Shown: in pieces, positions 35,987 to 36,063 of the stretch
Position numbering within the stretch: position 1 is the stretch's first letter
Layout: each line of letters starts with the position of its first letter
Assembly: GCA_030753675.1 (NCBI GenBank)
Contig: JASMBU010000014.1
Coordinates: forward strand, 1-36,063
Origin: Methylococcales bacterium
Lineage (GTDB): Bacteria; Pseudomonadota; Gammaproteobacteria; Methylococcales; Methylomonadaceae
Length of the DNA stretch: 36,063 nucleotides
Direction: 5' to 3'
Translations under genes and position numbers: made by a program
Notes under the pieces: model-generated
Databases searched by the model: none
Told to the model about the DNA's origin: nothing
Seen by the model: only the letters and a program-made list of their open reading frames with translations

Positions 35987-36063
35987 AATCTGCACCGTTC
36001 TGGAGGTTGATTGAGTTAGCAGTTGTTTATTTGTTTAAATAAATTTCTCGATAGCGGTCTGAA

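Overview
The window reads as chromosome of a moderately AT-rich gammaproteobacterium. The signs are the block thrS-infC-rpmI-rplT-pheS-pheT-ihfA-merR, the ybeZ-ybeY-ybeX run after miaB, tRNA genes that encode their own CCA, and gammaproteobacterial families such as YgiQ, HopJ-like and DUF2760. A SoxB thiosulfohydrolase suggests a sulfur-oxidising relative (Thiotrichales/Piscirickettsiaceae-like or SUP05-like); the sequence alone does not fix the genus. I see no phage, insertion sequence, integron or CRISPR array. Most of the window is core genome.

Layout. 1-2090: glycolate oxidase subunits GlcE (cut by the left edge) and GlcF. 2335-6028: tightly packed miaB, ybeZ (PhoH-like), ybeY, ybeX. 6127-7830: a lone soxB. 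7958-11553: galU, then a three-gene cobalamin/siderophore-type ABC importer (btuF-, btuC- and btuD-like). 11602-12783 (-): class I aminotransferase. 12887-22476: uvrB, tRNA-Val(GAC), thrS, infC, rpmI, rplT, pheS, pheT, ihfA and a merR-type regulator, followed by tRNA-Pro(GGG). 22941-24442: wreck of a TM-PAS-PAS-GGDEF-EAL cyclic-di-GMP gene with two frame shifts and a large internal deletion. 24736-29666 (-): a compact six-gene run (secreted 130-aa protein, DUF2760 membrane protein, Hsp70-family protein, HopJ-like protein, FAD oxidoreductase, YtqB/MnmM-type methyltransferase) behind one recognisable promoter. 29771-31087 (-): MATE transporter. 31145-34086: spermidine-synthase-like protein overlapping ygiQ, then tRNA-Thr(TGT) with a strong terminator. 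34358-35434: a kinase-fold phosphotransferase. 35471-35986 (-): apt.

How the genes work together. The central third is translation machinery: two tRNA synthetases, IF-3, L35, L20 and tRNAs. Two autoregulation signals are visible there: infC starts at a rare ATC codon, and the rpmI leader can fold into two mutually exclusive helices, as expected of an L20 operator. tRNA modification appears twice, as MiaB and as a probable two-protein route to mnm5(s2)U34: a FAD oxidase overlapping an MnmM-like methyltransferase, which could replace the fused MnmC of other gammaproteobacteria. That pair, and the Hsp70/DUF2760 operon it sits in, are the most interesting parts of the window.
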